From the NCBI RefSeq assembly GCF_900119825.1, contig NZ_FPKR01000018.1, positions 1 through 64,000 on the forward strand: 64,000 nucleotides of DNA, in the 5' to 3' direction. This DNA comes from Chitinimonas taiwanensis DSM 18899 (GTDB lineage: Bacteria > Pseudomonadota > Gammaproteobacteria > Burkholderiales > Chitinimonadaceae). The position numbers were made by a program, and so were the translations under genes. The notes under the pieces were generated by a model, which saw only the letters and a list, made by a program, of their open reading frames with translations, had not been told where the DNA came from and did no database searches. Shown piece by piece: positions 53,795 to 63,844 of the stretch. Each line of letters starts with the position of its first letter. Position 1 is the stretch's first letter.

Positions 53795-55066
53795 ATGACC
53801 GACAAAGAAAAACTCCTTTATTGCTCCTTCTGCGGCAAGAGCCAGCACGAGGTGCGCAAGCTGATCGCCGGTCCGCAGGTATTTATCTGCGATGAATGCA
53901 TCGAGCTGTGCAATGACATCATCCGCGAGGAGTTGCAGTCCGGCTCGGCCGTGGCTAGCGAAGCCAAGCCGGGTGCGGCGGGCAAGCTGCCTACGCCGGC
54001 CGAGATCCGTGCCTCGCTCGACCAGTATGTGATCGGCCAGGACAAGGCCAAGAAGTCGCTGGCGGTAGCGGTGTACAACCACTACAAGCGTCTGGCCAAC
54101 CCGGCTGCCAAGGCCGGTGATGTGGAACTGGCCAAGTCCAATATCCTGCTGATCGGGCCGACTGGCTCGGGCAAGACCCTGCTCGCCCAGACCCTGGCGC
54201 GCCTGTTGGACGTGCCCTTTGTGATGGCCGATGCCACCACGCTGACCGAGGCCGGCTATGTGGGCGAGGATGTGGAGAACATCATCGCCAAGTTGCTGCA
54301 AAAGTGCGATTGGGATATCGAGAAAGCCCAGCGCGGCATCATCTATGTGGACGAGATCGACAAGATTTCGCGCAAGTCGGACAACCCGTCCATCACCCGC
54401 GATGTATCGGGCGAAGGTGTGCAGCAAGCGCTGCTGAAGCTGATCGAAGGTACGGTGGCCTCGATTCCGCCCTCGGGTGGTCGTAAGCATCCGAACCAGG
54501 AATTCCTGCAGGTCGATACCACCAATATCCTGTTCATTTGCGGCGGCGCCTTCGATGGCCTGGCTCAGGTGATTCGTCAGCGTTCGCAAAAGGGCGGTAT
54601 CGGCTTTGGCGCCTCGGTGCATTCCAAGGATGAGAGCAAGAGTGTGGGCAAGACGCTGCGCGAGACCGAACCCGAGGATCTGATCAAGTTTGGCCTGATT
54701 CCGGAGTTCGTCGGCCGCCTGCCGGTGGTGACCACCCTGGACGAACTGGACGAAGCCGCGCTGGTGACCATCCTGACCGAACCGAAGAACTCGCTGGTCA
54801 AGCAGTACCAGAAGCTGTTCGAGCTGGAAGGTGCCGAGCTGGAAGTACGCCCTGAGGCCTTGGCTGCGATTGCGCGCAAAGCCCTGGTGCGCAAGACAGG
54901 CGCACGTGGTCTGCGCTCCATCATCGAGGGCGCGCTGCTGGAGACCATGTATGAGCTGCCTTCGCAGAAGAATGTGCAGAAGGTGGTCATCGACGAAAAC
55001 GTGATCGAAAACGGCGGTCAGCCGATTCTCGTGCATGCCGATGCGCAGCAGGTGCAGGCGGCCTGA
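53795..55066 (+). CDS. clpX: Clp protease ATP-binding subunit ClpX
   Basis: A 423-residue AAA+ unfoldase. N-terminal C4 zinc finger ([13 protein letters not shown] and [11 protein letters not shown]), Walker A ([15 protein letters not shown]), Walker B ([13 protein letters not shown]) and the sensor-2 GARGLRSI segment. The IGF-type ClpP-binding loop (GGIGFGASV) is present. It unfolds tagged proteins for ClpP. Confidence 0.97.
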   Translation: MTDKEKLLYCSFCGKSQHEVRKLIAGPQVFICDECIELCNDIIREELQSGSAVASEAKPGAAGKLPTPAEIRASLDQYVIGQDKAKKSLAVAVYNHYKRLANPAAKAGDVELAKSNILLIGPTGSGKTLLAQTLARLLDVPFVMADATTLTEAGYVGEDVENIIAKLLQKCDWDIEKAQRGIIYVDEIDKISRKSDNPSITRDVSGEGVQQALLKLIEGTVASIPPSGGRKHPNQEFLQVDTTNILFICGGAFDGLAQVIRQRSQKGGIGFGASVHSKDESKSVGKTLRETEPEDLIKFGLIPEFVGRLPVVTTLDELDEAALVTILTEPKNSLVKQYQKLFELEGAELEVRPEALAAIARKALVRKTGARGLRSIIEGALLETMYELPSQKNVQKVVIDENVIENGGQPILVHADAQQVQAA

Positions 55067-55088
55067 ATCGGGCAAGTGCTTCATCCCT

Positions 55089-55120
55089 AAAAGAAACCGC
55101 CTTCGGGCGGTTTCTTTTTT
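55089..55120 (+). terminator. Rho-independent terminator after clpX
   Basis: A 13-bp stem (55089-55101 with 55106-55118), TTCG loop and a T run. It insulates clpX from lon, which has its own promoter. Confidence 0.93.
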
Positions 55121-55175
55121 GTCTGGCGCGGTTGCCTAGAGCTGGTCATATCGGTGAATATGATCCGGCAGGCAA

Positions 55176-55202
55176 TTGAAATGCGCCCGCAACGCCCCAT
55201 CT
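55176..55202 (+). promoter_or_regulatory. Heat-shock (sigma-32) promoter of lon
   Basis: TTGAAA (55176-55181), 13-base spacer and CCCCATCT (55195-55202) match the RpoH consensus TTGAAA-N13-CCCCATNT at all fixed positions. It lies after the clpX terminator and 33 bases before the lon start, so longer in-frame lon starts upstream are unlikely. Confidence 0.8.
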
Positions 55203-55234
55203 TCCAGCCATCGACTCTCGCACTGGATGCCACT

Positions 55235-57649
55235 ATGTCCCAGCACGCCGAACTACCCCCCCATGCCATTGACCTGCCGCTTCTGCCTTTGCGCGATGTG
55301 GTGGTCTTTCCCTATATGGTCATCCCGCTGTTCGTAGGCCGGCCCAAGTCCATCCGCGCACTGGAAACTGCCATGGAAGCGGGCAAGCAGATTTTGCTGC
55401 TGGCCCAGAAGAACGCCGCCAAGGATGAGCCATCGGCGGCCGATATGTACGATATCGGCACCGTGGCCACCATTCTGCAGATGCTCAAGCTGCCCGACGG
55501 CACCGTGAAGGTGCTGGTCGAGGGTACCCAGCGCGCCTTGGTGGATGAAATCCAGGAGCATGAAGGTTTCTTCACCGTCACCGCCCAGCCGGTGCCGATG
55601 GATGCGGCCGAGGATACTGAAACTGAAGCCATGCGCCGTGCGCTGCTCGCGCAGTTTGATCAGTTCGTGAAGCTGAACAAGAAGATCCCGCCCGAGGTGC
55701 TGACCTCGCTGGCAGGCATTGAACGCGCCGGTCGCCTGGCCGATACGATTGCCGCCCATCTGCCGCTCAAACTCGAGCAAAAGCAGGACATCCTCGAGAT
55801 GTTCAATGTGGGCGAGCGCCTCGAACATCTGCTCAAGCAGCTGGAAGCCGAACTCGACATCCTGCAGGTGGAGAAGCGCATCCGGGGTCGCGTCAAGCGC
55901 CAGATGGAGAAGAGCCAGCGCGAGTACTACCTGAACGAGCAGGTGAAGGCGATTCAGAAGGAGCTGGGCGAAAACGAAGAAGGCGCCGAACTTGATGAGC
56001 TGGAAAAGAAGCTCAAGTCGGCTGGTCTGCCCAAGGAAGCCAAGGCCAAGGCCGAGGCCGAGCTGAAGAAGCTGAAGATGATGTCGCCGATGTCGGCCGA
56101 GGCGACCGTGGTGCGCAACTATATCGACACCCTGATTGGTCTGCCGTGGAAGAAGAAGACCAAGATCAGCCAAGACCTGGCCGGTGCCGATTCGGTACTG
56201 GAAGAGGATCACTACGGTCTGGAGAAGGTCAAGGAGCGCATCGTCGAGTATCTGGCCGTGCAGCAGCGTGTCGATAAGCTCAAGGCGCCCATCCTTTGCC
56301 TGGTCGGGCCACCCGGCGTGGGCAAGACCTCGCTCGGGCAGTCGATCGCCCGTGCGACCAACCGTAAATTCATTCGCATGGCCTTGGGTGGCGTGCGCGA
56401 TGAGGCCGAGATTCGCGGTCATCGCCGTACCTATATCGGTTCCATGCCGGGCAAGATTCTGCAGAGCATGAGCAAGGTTGGCGTGAAGAACCCGCTCTTC
56501 CTGCTCGACGAAGTGGACAAGATGGGCCAGGACTTCCGTGGCGATCCGTCTTCCGCGCTGCTTGAAGTGCTCGACCCGGAACAGAACCAGACCTTTGTCG
56601 ACCACTATGTTGAGGTCGAGTACGACCTCAGCGATGTGATGTTTGTGGCCACGGCCAACTCGCTGAACATCCCGGCGCCGTTGCTGGACCGGATGGAGAT
56701 CATCCGCCTGGCTGGCTACACCGAGGACGAAAAGGTCAATATCGCCCAGAAGTACCTGGTGCCCAAGCAGATGAAGGCGAATGGGCTGAAGGAAAATGAG
56801 CTGGTCATCCAGGAAAGCGCGCTGCGCGATATCGTGCGTTTCTATACGCGTGAAGCCGGTGTGCGCAGCTTGGATCGCGAAGTGGCCAAGATCTGCCGCA
56901 AGGTGGTGAAGGCGCTATTGCTCAAGCCGACTGAGAAGAAGGTGACCGTCAATGCCAAGAACCTGGAAAAGTACCTAGGCGTGCACAAGTACAGCTACGG
57001 TCTGGCCGAGGAGAGCAACCAGGTTGGTCAGGTGACTGGTCTGGCCTGGACCGAGGTAGGCGGCGAGTTGCTGACCATCGAAGCGGTATCGCTACCGGGC
57101 AAGGGCAAGATGATCACCACCGGCAAGCTGGGCGAGGTGATGCAGGAATCGATTCAGGCCGCGCTATCGGTCGTGCGTAGTCGCGCGGCCAGTCTTGGGG
57201 TGGATGCGGACTTCTATCAGAAGCACGACATCCATATCCACCTGCCCGAGGGCGCCACACCCAAAGACGGTCCATCGGCCGGTATTGCGATTACCACCGC
57301 CATGGTGTCCATCCTGACCGGTATTCCGGTGCGTGCCGATGTGGCGATGACGGGTGAGATCACCCTGCGTGGCGAGGTGCTGCCGATTGGTGGCTTGAAG
57401 GAGAAGCTGTTGGCCGCGCATCGTGGTGGCATTAAGCATGTGCTGATCCCGGATGGCAATACCAAGGACTTGGTCGAGATTCCAGACAATATCAAGCAGA
57501 AGATGGAAATCCACCCGGTCAAATGGATTGATCAAGTGCTGAGCTTGGCATTGGAGCGCCAACCGGTACCGCGCGCAGCGGATGCCGAGGTGGTGGCCGA
57601 GGCGGCGCCAGCCGCAACGTCTGGTGCGCCAGTGCTGACCAAGCATTAA
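55235..57649 (+). CDS. lon: ATP-dependent protease Lon
   Basis: An 804-residue LonA: LON substrate-binding domain ([24 protein letters not shown] split over the first 40 residues), coiled-coil region, AAA+ module with Walker A ([13 protein letters not shown]) and Walker B ([10 protein letters not shown]), and protease domain with catalytic Ser in [11 protein letters not shown] and Lys in [15 protein letters not shown]. Chosen start MSQHAELPP fits betaproteobacterial Lon and lies downstream of the heat-shock promoter. It degrades misfolded and regulatory proteins. Confidence 0.97.
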   Translation: MSQHAELPPHAIDLPLLPLRDVVVFPYMVIPLFVGRPKSIRALETAMEAGKQILLLAQKNAAKDEPSAADMYDIGTVATILQMLKLPDGTVKVLVEGTQRALVDEIQEHEGFFTVTAQPVPMDAAEDTETEAMRRALLAQFDQFVKLNKKIPPEVLTSLAGIERAGRLADTIAAHLPLKLEQKQDILEMFNVGERLEHLLKQLEAELDILQVEKRIRGRVKRQMEKSQREYYLNEQVKAIQKELGENEEGAELDELEKKLKSAGLPKEAKAKAEAELKKLKMMSPMSAEATVVRNYIDTLIGLPWKKKTKISQDLAGADSVLEEDHYGLEKVKERIVEYLAVQQRVDKLKAPILCLVGPPGVGKTSLGQSIARATNRKFIRMALGGVRDEAEIRGHRRTYIGSMPGKILQSMSKVGVKNPLFLLDEVDKMGQDFRGDPSSALLEVLDPEQNQTFVDHYVEVEYDLSDVMFVATANSLNIPAPLLDRMEIIRLAGYTEDEKVNIAQKYLVPKQMKANGLKENELVIQESALRDIVRFYTREAGVRSLDREVAKICRKVVKALLLKPTEKKVTVNAKNLEKYLGVHKYSYGLAEESNQVGQVTGLAWTEVGGELLTIEAVSLPGKGKMITTGKLGEVMQESIQAALSVVRSRAASLGVDADFYQKHDIHIHLPEGATPKDGPSAGIAITTAMVSILTGIPVRADVAMTGEITLRGEVLPIGGLKEKLLAAHRGGIKHVLIPDGNTKDLVEIPDNIKQKMEIHPVKWIDQVLSLALERQPVPRAADAEVVAEAAPAATSGAPVLTKH

Positions 57650-57667
57650 GCCGTCCGCCATGAAACG

Positions 57668-57709
57668 AGCCGCACAGTACCCCGCAAAGCGGAGTCCTGT
57701 GCGGCTTTG
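57668..57709 (+). terminator. Possible lon terminator; surrounding 334-base gap has no gene
   Basis: A 10-bp inverted repeat (57668-57677 with 57697-57706) with a 19-base loop and TTTG tail. The rest of the lon to tRNA-Val gap (57650-57983) holds no credible gene; hupB, usual at this place, is not there. I see no convincing tRNA promoter. Confidence 0.5.
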
Positions 57710-57983
57710 CATATGGCGCAGAGATAGCTGACCTTGTTATCCGCCCCAGTGAAGCTGACTTGTGTGTACTCGCTTCATCTGGCGATAGGAGACCCAGGTA
57801 AGTAAGTTTCGGGTGGGGGGGGCTGCCATTGTTGTTGAGTCGGGGCTCACCCAGGCCCACGCGGTGCAAAAAAAGCTCAATTTCTTGTTGGCAAATTGCT
57901 AAAAGATGCTTAAAGTAGCGGTCTTTCCGGTTCAGCAAATTTGAATCGGTTCCAGCTCCAAAGCAGTCATGCATTGAGAGAAT

Positions 57984-58059
57984 GGGTGGTTAGCTCAGTC
58001 GGTAGAGCGTCTGCCTTACACGCAGAATGTCGGCGGTTCGACCCCGTCACCACCCACCA
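57984..58059 (+). tRNA. tRNA-Val (UAC)
   Basis: A 76-base tRNA with encoded CCA: acceptor GGGTGGT/ACCACCC, D arm TAGCTCAGTCGGTAGAGC, anticodon loop CTTACAC giving TAC, and T arm GGTTCGACCC. Confidence 0.95.
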
Positions 58060-58121
58060 AGTTTTACAACGACCGATTCGATTGCTTTAATAGCCACTCA
58101 CTCGGGCGTAGTGCCGAATCT

Positions 58122-58198
58122 GGAGCGGTAGTTCAGTTGGTTAGAATACCGGCCTGTCACGCCGGGGGTCGCGGGTTCGAGTCCCGTCCGCTCCGCCA
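58122..58198 (+). tRNA. tRNA-Asp (GUC)
   Basis: A 77-base tRNA with encoded CCA: acceptor GGAGCGG/CCGCTCC, anticodon loop CTGTCAC giving GTC, and T arm GGTTCGAGTCC. It lies 62 bases after tRNA-Val and is probably co-transcribed with it. Confidence 0.95.
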
Positions 58199-58201
58199 GA
58201 C

Positions 58202-58236
58202 AAAAAAGGGTGAACTTTACAGTTCACCCTTTTTTA
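58202..58236 (+). terminator. Terminator of the tRNA-Val/tRNA-Asp unit
   Basis: A perfect 15-bp inverted repeat (58202-58216 with 58221-58235), TTAC loop and T6, starting four bases after tRNA-Asp. Confidence 0.93.
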
Positions 58237-58292
58237 TTGCCTTTTTGGCTTATCCACCCAAGCGCCTCCTGTGGCGCGGAGATGTGTTTCCG

Positions 58293-60101
58293 ATGTTTGA
58301 ATTCGTACAGAACAATCGAACCTTGGTGGCCGTTGCGCTCGGCCTGGTTGGTATCGGACTCTTGGTTGGCGGCGGTGTGGCCGGTTATAGCGCCACGGCT
58401 GGTGAGCCGCATCTGGCCGAGGTGGATGGTGTGAAGATCACCGAGCGAGATCTGGCCAATGCCAGCGGTGGTCAACCCCTGGCTGACGCAGCCAAGGCAC
58501 AGCTGCTGCAGGAATTGATTCAGCGCCAGGTGCTGCTTAGCGAGGCCAAAAGCCTCCATGTGCTGGCCAGCGATGCCCAGTTGCGCGAACAGATCATGGG
58601 CATTGATGCCTTCAAAGAGAATGGTCAGTTCAATCTGGAGCGCTACAAGAGCCTGTTGGCTGCGCGCCAGATGACGGTGGATCAGTTCGAAGCGCGCATG
58701 CGTGAGGACCTGGGGCTGCAGTTGCTGGCCGGCGCGCTGGGCAATAGCGGTTTCAGTTCCAGTCTGGCTAGCAACCGTTTGGTGGACAGCTTGGCGCAGT
58801 CGCGTGAAGTCGCCAGCTATCAGTTCATTCCGGCAGCTTATGCGGCGCAGGTGACCGTGAGCGAAGCCGATATCAAGGCGTATTACGATGCGAACCAGGC
58901 AAGCTACCGCTTGCCGGAGCGAGTCAAGGTCGCCTATGTCGTGCTGTCGCGCGAGGAGCTGGCTGCTAGCCAGACTATCGAGGCCGACAAAGTACGCGCC
59001 TATTTCGATGCGAATAAGGCCGAGCTGGCACCGGAAGAGCGCAAGGTGCGTCATATCCTGATCAGTGCGGATGCCAAGGCGCCGGCAGCTGAACGTGCCG
59101 CGGCCAAGAAGAGCGCGGAAGCCATTCTGGCCCGGGTCAAACAGAATCCGGCCAGCTTCGCCGAGCTGGCCAAGCAGAAGTCGCAGGATCCGGGTTCTGC
59201 CCAGCAGGGTGGCGATCTTGGTTACTTTGGCCGTGGTGCCATGGTCAAGGCTTTCGACGAAGTGGCCTTCAAGCTGGCCAAGGGCCAGATCAGCGATGTG
59301 GTGGAGACCGAGTATGGCTACCACGTGCTGCAGCTCGAAGATATTCGCGCCAAGTCCTTTGAGGAAGTGAAGCCGGTAGTCGAGCAGCGTCTGAAGCTGG
59401 AAGCAGCCCAGAAGCGCTTCGATCAGGTCAGCGAGCAGTTCTCGGATCTGGTCTATCAACAGGCCGATAGCCTGAAGCCGGTGGCTGATGCCCTGAAGCT
59501 GACCGTGCGTGAAAGCGATTGGCTGACCCGTGATGCGGCTGCAGACCCGCAGCTGAACCATGCCAAGGTGCGCGAAGCGCTGTTCAGCGACGATGTGCTG
59601 AACAAGAAGCACAATACTGAGGCAGTCGAGCTGTCGGCTGGTACCCTGCTGTCGGCCCGCGTGCTGCAGCATGAGCCGGCCAAGGTGCAGGCGCTGGCCG
59701 AGGTATCGGGCAAGATTGCCGAGCAGCTGAAGGCCGAGCGCGCCAAGGCGAAGGCGATAGAAGAAGGCAAGAAGGCTCTGGCCGCCTTGCAGAAGGGCGA
59801 GGCGCCTAGCCTGGCCTGGAGCGCCCCCAAGGTGCTGAGCCGTCTGCAGCCGGATGGTTTGGCCAAGGCCGATCTGAGCGCCATCTATGCCTTGCCGCTC
59901 AAGGATACGGCGGCGGGCTATGCAGGCTTGGAGAGTGCTGCCGGCTTTAGCGTATACCGCGTTGCTGCCGCACCGGCTGCGCCACTGGACCCGGCGCTGC
60001 GTGAGGGACTGACTGGCAGCCTGTCGAGCACCAGCGCCCAGATGGAGCTGGCGGCCTACCTGGCCAAGCTGCGGGAGCAGCACAAGGTCAGTAAGCCCTA
60101 A
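58293..60101 (+). CDS. ppiD: Periplasmic folding chaperone PpiD
   Basis: A 602-residue SurA-like protein anchored by one N-terminal helix (about 11-33; LVAVALGLVGIGLLVGGGVA). A SurA-type N-terminal helical domain precedes a parvulin domain (about 250-350: VRHILISADAKAP, QGGDLGYFGRGAMVKAFDEV, VVETEYGYHVLQL) and a long C-terminal helical part. It assists folding of exported and outer-membrane proteins. The ATG at 58293 is chosen; an upstream in-frame reading would run through tRNA-Asp. Confidence 0.94.
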   Translation: MFEFVQNNRTLVAVALGLVGIGLLVGGGVAGYSATAGEPHLAEVDGVKITERDLANASGGQPLADAAKAQLLQELIQRQVLLSEAKSLHVLASDAQLREQIMGIDAFKENGQFNLERYKSLLAARQMTVDQFEARMREDLGLQLLAGALGNSGFSSSLASNRLVDSLAQSREVASYQFIPAAYAAQVTVSEADIKAYYDANQASYRLPERVKVAYVVLSREELAASQTIEADKVRAYFDANKAELAPEERKVRHILISADAKAPAAERAAAKKSAEAILARVKQNPASFAELAKQKSQDPGSAQQGGDLGYFGRGAMVKAFDEVAFKLAKGQISDVVETEYGYHVLQLEDIRAKSFEEVKPVVEQRLKLEAAQKRFDQVSEQFSDLVYQQADSLKPVADALKLTVRESDWLTRDAAADPQLNHAKVREALFSDDVLNKKHNTEAVELSAGTLLSARVLQHEPAKVQALAEVSGKIAEQLKAERAKAKAIEEGKKALAALQKGEAPSLAWSAPKVLSRLQPDGLAKADLSAIYALPLKDTAAGYAGLESAAGFSVYRVAAAPAAPLDPALREGLTGSLSSTSAQMELAAYLAKLREQHKVSKP

Positions 60102-60111
60102 GTGGGCTGGG

Positions 60112-60146
60112 AATAAAAAAGCGCCCCGCGGGGCGCTTTTTTTATT
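60112..60146. terminator. Terminator between ppiD and cheR, bidirectional
   Basis: GCGCCCC (60121-60127) pairs with GGGGCGC (60130-60136), extended by A and T tracts on both sides. It serves convergent genes. Confidence 0.9.
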
Positions 60147-60174
60147 GGCTGGCGACGACTACGCCGTAGCCGGT

Positions 60175-61050
60175 CTAGCGTTTTTCCAGTGCGTAGACGG
60201 TCTTGCCCTGCAGCTTGAACAGGTGGGCCGCGTGATACAGATTCTCCGAGTGACCAACAAACAGCAGGCCATTCGGCTTCAGCAGCGGTGCAAAGCGCTC
60301 AAGTATCTTCAGCTGGGTCGGGCGGTCGAAGTAGATCATCACATTGCGGCAGAAGATCGCATCGAATGGCCCGCGCACCGACCACATCGGGTCAATCAGA
60401 TTCTGGCGCCGAAAGCTCATCATCTCGCGCAGCTCGGCCTTCACCTCAAACTGGCCGTCGGCGCGCTTATTGAAGAACTTGCTCAGCTGCTGTGGTGATA
60501 GTTTGTCTACCTTGTCGGCGCTGTAAACCCCTGCCTGGGCAGTTTTGAGCACGCTGGTATCCAGGTCGGTCGAGATGATCTTTACCGGTGGACGCAGGCT
60601 ATCAAAGGCTTCGGCGGCGGTAATCGCCAGCGACCAGGGCTCTTCACCGGTCGACGCTGCCGAACACCAGATATTCAAGGTGCCCGCCGGCTTGTTGGCA
60701 CGCAGATGCTCAAGCAGGACCGGGAAGTGGTGGGCTTCGCGGAAGAAGGAGGTCAGGTTGGTGGTCAGGGAGTTGATGAAGGCCTCCCATTCAGCCTCGT
60801 TGCCGCGCTCAAGCAGGACCAGGTATTCCTGGAAGGTATTGAAGTTGTGCGCGCGCAGACGCTTGGCCAGGCGGCCGTAGACCATATCGTGCTTGCTGTC
60901 GTTCAGCGCAATGCCCGCATAGTCGTAGATCAGTTTCTTGACGCGTTCAAAGTCCTGCTGGGTAAATTTGAATTCGCGATTGGCCGTGCTGCTGAGCCCC
61001 AGATTGAGTGGCGGCAGGGGCGAGAGCGGGGGGCGGGCATCTTTGGTCAT
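60175..61050 (-). CDS. cheR: Chemotaxis protein methyltransferase CheR
   Basis: A 291-residue CheR: N-terminal helical domain (TQQDFERVKKLIYDYAGIAL), SAM-binding WCSAASTGEEPWSLA, an IFCRNVMIYFD segment and the C-terminal LLFVGHSENLYH. No TPR tail, unlike the operon-borne CheR at 17254-18612. It lies downstream of a Ser/Thr kinase gene on the same strand. It probably serves the flagellar or another receptor set. Confidence 0.93.
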   Translation of the reverse strand: MTKDARPPLSPLPPLNLGLSSTANREFKFTQQDFERVKKLIYDYAGIALNDSKHDMVYGRLAKRLRAHNFNTFQEYLVLLERGNEAEWEAFINSLTTNLTSFFREAHHFPVLLEHLRANKPAGTLNIWCSAASTGEEPWSLAITAAEAFDSLRPPVKIISTDLDTSVLKTAQAGVYSADKVDKLSPQQLSKFFNKRADGQFEVKAELREMMSFRRQNLIDPMWSVRGPFDAIFCRNVMIYFDRPTQLKILERFAPLLKPNGLLFVGHSENLYHAAHLFKLQGKTVYALEKR

Positions 61051-61108
61051 GCCCTTATCTTAGCAGCGGATCGCGGCTTGCCAATCGCCAGCACGCAATC
61101 GGGCTGGC

Positions 61109-62560
61109 CTAGCGATCGCGGGTCTGGCGCGGCTTGGGTTTGGGGCAATTCCCCGCACTATCGCAGCCGGTGATCTTATTCCACAGACTGCCATCTTCCT
61201 GCTTGGTCGGGACGGCCGCTTCACTGGGCTTTTCTTCGGCGGCTGGCTTGCTCTCGGCTGTGGGTTTGGCTTCCGGTTTAGGTGCGCTGCTGGCGGGCTT
61301 GGCTTTCGGCTTTGCCTGCTTGACCACCTTCTTTGCACTGTTCGGCTGCGACGTGCTGGCGGCATTGCCGGCTGCTGGCGGTGCACTTTCCAGTGCGTTC
61401 AGGCCAGTATTGTCCAGGGGCGGTAAATTGCTGCTGACCAGCTCGGTCGATGCGGGGGCTTGCATCAGCACGGCTTCGGGCTGCGCGGGGGGCGGCTGTA
61501 GCGCTGGAGCGGGGGCTGGCGGAGGGACGGGGGCTTCGACAACGGCAGGTGTGCTGCTGGGCGTAGCAATCGATAGTGCGGCGGGTTCACGCTCCTGGCC
61601 AAACCAGGCCGCGGCGATGCCGATCAGGGCTACGCCGGCCATTGCGGCGGCCATGACTGGCAGGCGCGACTTGGCTTCGTTGGCGGCAGGCTTGGGCGGT
61701 GGTTCGCTGTGCTTGGTCGTAGCGACTTCGCCATTCGAGGTATCCGGTTTGCTTAGACTCAGATCGCGAAGTGCATTGCGGGCTTCGCGCACCGTGGCAA
61801 AGCGCGCTGCGGGGTCTTTTTCCAGGCAGCGCATCACCAGGGCCGCTAGCGCATCCGGTACATTCGGGTTCAGCGATTGAATCGGTACCGGGTCTTCATG
61901 CAGGATCTTGTAGGCGATGCTGGCCATATGGTCGCCATCGAAGGGGCGCTTGCCGGTCAGTACCTCATACAGCACGATGCCGGCCGCAAACAGATCGGCA
62001 CGGCCATCCAGCTTCTTACCCTCGATCTGCTCGGGTGCCATATGGCGCGGCGAACCCACAATGGTGCCGGTGCGGGTCAGTTCACTGGCCGGTAGTTGGG
62101 CAATCCCGAAGTCGGTGATCTTGAGCCGGCCGTCGGCCTTGAGCATCAGATTGGCCGGCTTGATATCGCGATGCACGACATCGTGTTCATGCGCGTACGC
62201 GAGGGCGGCGAACAGCTGGTCGGCCAGCTTGAGGACCCGGTTCAGTGGTAGGCGTATGCCTTGGTCGAGCAGCGACTGTAGCGGCTTGCCCTCCACATAC
62301 TCCATGGCCAGATAGGCATGGCCGTTTTCATCGCCGCAGTCATACATGGTGATGATGCCGGCGTGATTCAGGCGTGCTGCCGAGCGCGCTTCCTGCTGAA
62401 GACGCGCCGCGTACTCGCTGCGTTCGGCAGGGTTCAGGTGCAGGCGCAATACCTTCAGGGCAACGGTGCGATCCAGGCGTTCGTCCACCGCACGATAGAC
62501 GACCCCCATCGCACCTTCACCCAAGGTGTCTTGAATCCGGTAATGGCCTAGTTTTTCCAT
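61109..62560 (-). CDS. Membrane Ser/Thr protein kinase (PknB-like)
   Basis: A 483-residue eukaryote-like kinase. The catalytic domain (about 7-265) is complete: Gly loop GEGAMGVV, ATP-binding Lys36, HRDIKPANL at 130-138, DFG at 150-152 and MAPEQ at 174-178. One transmembrane helix (about 300-320) leads to a Pro/Ala/Lys-rich periplasmic tail with no PASTA repeats and a small C-terminal Cys pair (GCDSAGNC). It likely signals envelope state; substrates are unknown. It lies between a DUF2721 gene and cheR on one strand. Confidence 0.9.
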   Translation of the reverse strand: MEKLGHYRIQDTLGEGAMGVVYRAVDERLDRTVALKVLRLHLNPAERSEYAARLQQEARSAARLNHAGIITMYDCGDENGHAYLAMEYVEGKPLQSLLDQGIRLPLNRVLKLADQLFAALAYAHEHDVVHRDIKPANLMLKADGRLKITDFGIAQLPASELTRTGTIVGSPRHMAPEQIEGKKLDGRADLFAAGIVLYEVLTGKRPFDGDHMASIAYKILHEDPVPIQSLNPNVPDALAALVMRCLEKDPAARFATVREARNALRDLSLSKPDTSNGEVATTKHSEPPPKPAANEAKSRLPVMAAAMAGVALIGIAAAWFGQEREPAALSIATPSSTPAVVEAPVPPPAPAPALQPPPAQPEAVLMQAPASTELVSSNLPPLDNTGLNALESAPPAAGNAASTSQPNSAKKVVKQAKPKAKPASSAPKPEAKPTAESKPAAEEKPSEAAVPTKQEDGSLWNKITGCDSAGNCPKPKPRQTRDR

Positions 62561-62657
62561 GTGTTTATTCTAGCCTGCATTGGCATTTGCCTAGCGCAGA
62601 TTAAGCCATTGTCATGTTAAGGCCGGGCAGCTTAAGTGGCCGAAGCTGAATCTGTGC

Positions 62658-63071
62658 TTAATGCGCCTCGTGACGGGCCAAATCCTCTTCCATATCAGCC
62701 AGCAGGATGTTCAAGGCATCGCTGGACATGCGTATTTCACTGAGCGATATCGCCAGCGAGATCAGCATCGCCGCCAGGCTGACGCTGAATACAATATGCG
62801 CACCAGATTGCAGGCCGAAGAAAATCAGGAACATGCACAGCACGCATAGAAACATCGCGCTGGCGCCCGCGGCCTGCATGCCACGGATTAGAGCTACGCG
62901 GCGGCGCAGATTGGCAATCTGGCGCAGAATCTTGGCGTCGGGTGCGCGCTGATAGTCCTCATGCAGCTTGCGGATCACGCTGGATAGCCCAAGAAAACGA
63001 TTGGTATAAGCCAGCAAGAGCAAGGAAATGGCCGGGAAGAGCAGGGCGGGTACGCTGATTTCCATTTGCAT
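62658..63071 (-). CDS. DUF2721 membrane protein
   Basis: A 137-residue protein with three predicted transmembrane helices (about 7-25, 63-88, 93-112) and the LIRGMQAAGASAMFLCVLCMF segment (residues 62-82) characteristic of DUF2721. The ribosome site (GGGAAG) overlaps the end of the upstream peroxiredoxin gene. Function is unknown. Confidence 0.85.
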   Translation of the reverse strand: MQMEISVPALLFPAISLLLLAYTNRFLGLSSVIRKLHEDYQRAPDAKILRQIANLRRRVALIRGMQAAGASAMFLCVLCMFLIFFGLQSGAHIVFSVSLAAMLISLAISLSEIRMSSDALNILLADMEEDLARHEAH

Positions 63072-63074
63072 GCT

Positions 63075-63599
63075 TTAGCTTCCCTTGCTGAGCGCGCGCA
63101 GGTCGGCCAGCACGGTCTTGGCATAGTCCTTGGTATCGAGGTCGGTGTAGCGGCGCATGATGCGCCCCGACGGATCGATCAGGAAGCTGTGTCGCTTGGC
63201 GAACTTCATGATGCCCAGATTGAGCAGTGCCCCGTAACGCTCAGCGGTTTTGCCGTCCGGGTCGGCCAGCAGGGTAAACGGCAGCTGATGCTTGCGACCG
63301 AACTCGCGGATCGCGGCAGGTGAGTCGGTGCTGATGCCGACCACATCGGCCCCTAGTGCGCGCAGCAGTACGATCTCATCGCGGAAGCTGCAGGCCTCCT
63401 CGGTACAACCTGGCGTAGCGGCCTTCGGGTAGAAATACAGCACCAACCACTTGCTGCGGAATTGCTCGCTACTGCGGCTCTGGCCATGCTGATCCTGCAG
63501 CACGAAGCCGGGCGCCAGCTGGCCGATATGGATGCTGGCCAGCAGCGGGCTGCTGGCGGCCAGTAGCAGGGTGATAAGTAATAGGCGTAGTGAAGACAT
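63075..63599 (-). CDS. Exported PrxQ/Bcp-type peroxiredoxin
   Basis: A 174-residue thiol peroxidase. The signal peptide (MSSLRLLLITLLLAASSPLLA) makes it periplasmic, unlike ordinary cytoplasmic Bcp. Catalytic Cys65 lies in KAATPGCTEEACSFRD, with the resolving Cys70 five residues on, the atypical 2-Cys PrxQ pattern. It reduces peroxides with a thioredoxin-like partner that must be periplasmic. It is followed by DUF2721 with a 3-base gap. A start at 63611 would add four residues. Confidence 0.88.
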   Translation of the reverse strand: MSSLRLLLITLLLAASSPLLASIHIGQLAPGFVLQDQHGQSRSSEQFRSKWLVLYFYPKAATPGCTEEACSFRDEIVLLRALGADVVGISTDSPAAIREFGRKHQLPFTLLADPDGKTAERYGALLNLGIMKFAKRHSFLIDPSGRIMRRYTDLDTKDYAKTVLADLRALSKGS

Positions 63600-63844
63600 G
63601 GCGTAAAACAAGGCAGACCTCGGACAAGTGATCCGATGGAATGTCGGCCGCTCGCTTCTGTGGTTAAGGGGGTGTCAAGAAAAAGCCATTAATAAACAGA
63701 CTGATAAGATTCTCTCTCTGTCCTTGTCGCACTTATGACTACACCGGCACTTTCTCATTTCAGTTTACAAGCGTACCACTTCAGCTCCTTGGACGGCATA
63801 GGGATGGCCCGACCTTGCGCCGAAGTATGACTGCTTATCTAGAG

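Noticed and set aside
57519-57974. A 151-codon minus-strand frame across the lon 3' end and tRNA leader
   Set aside because: It overlaps lon antisense, has no ribosome site and no recognisable domain.
58224-60083. Long minus-strand frame opposite ppiD, and a similar one opposite clpX (53663-55084)
   Set aside because: Both lie wholly over conserved genes, lack ribosome sites and have His/Gln/Leu-rich shadow composition.
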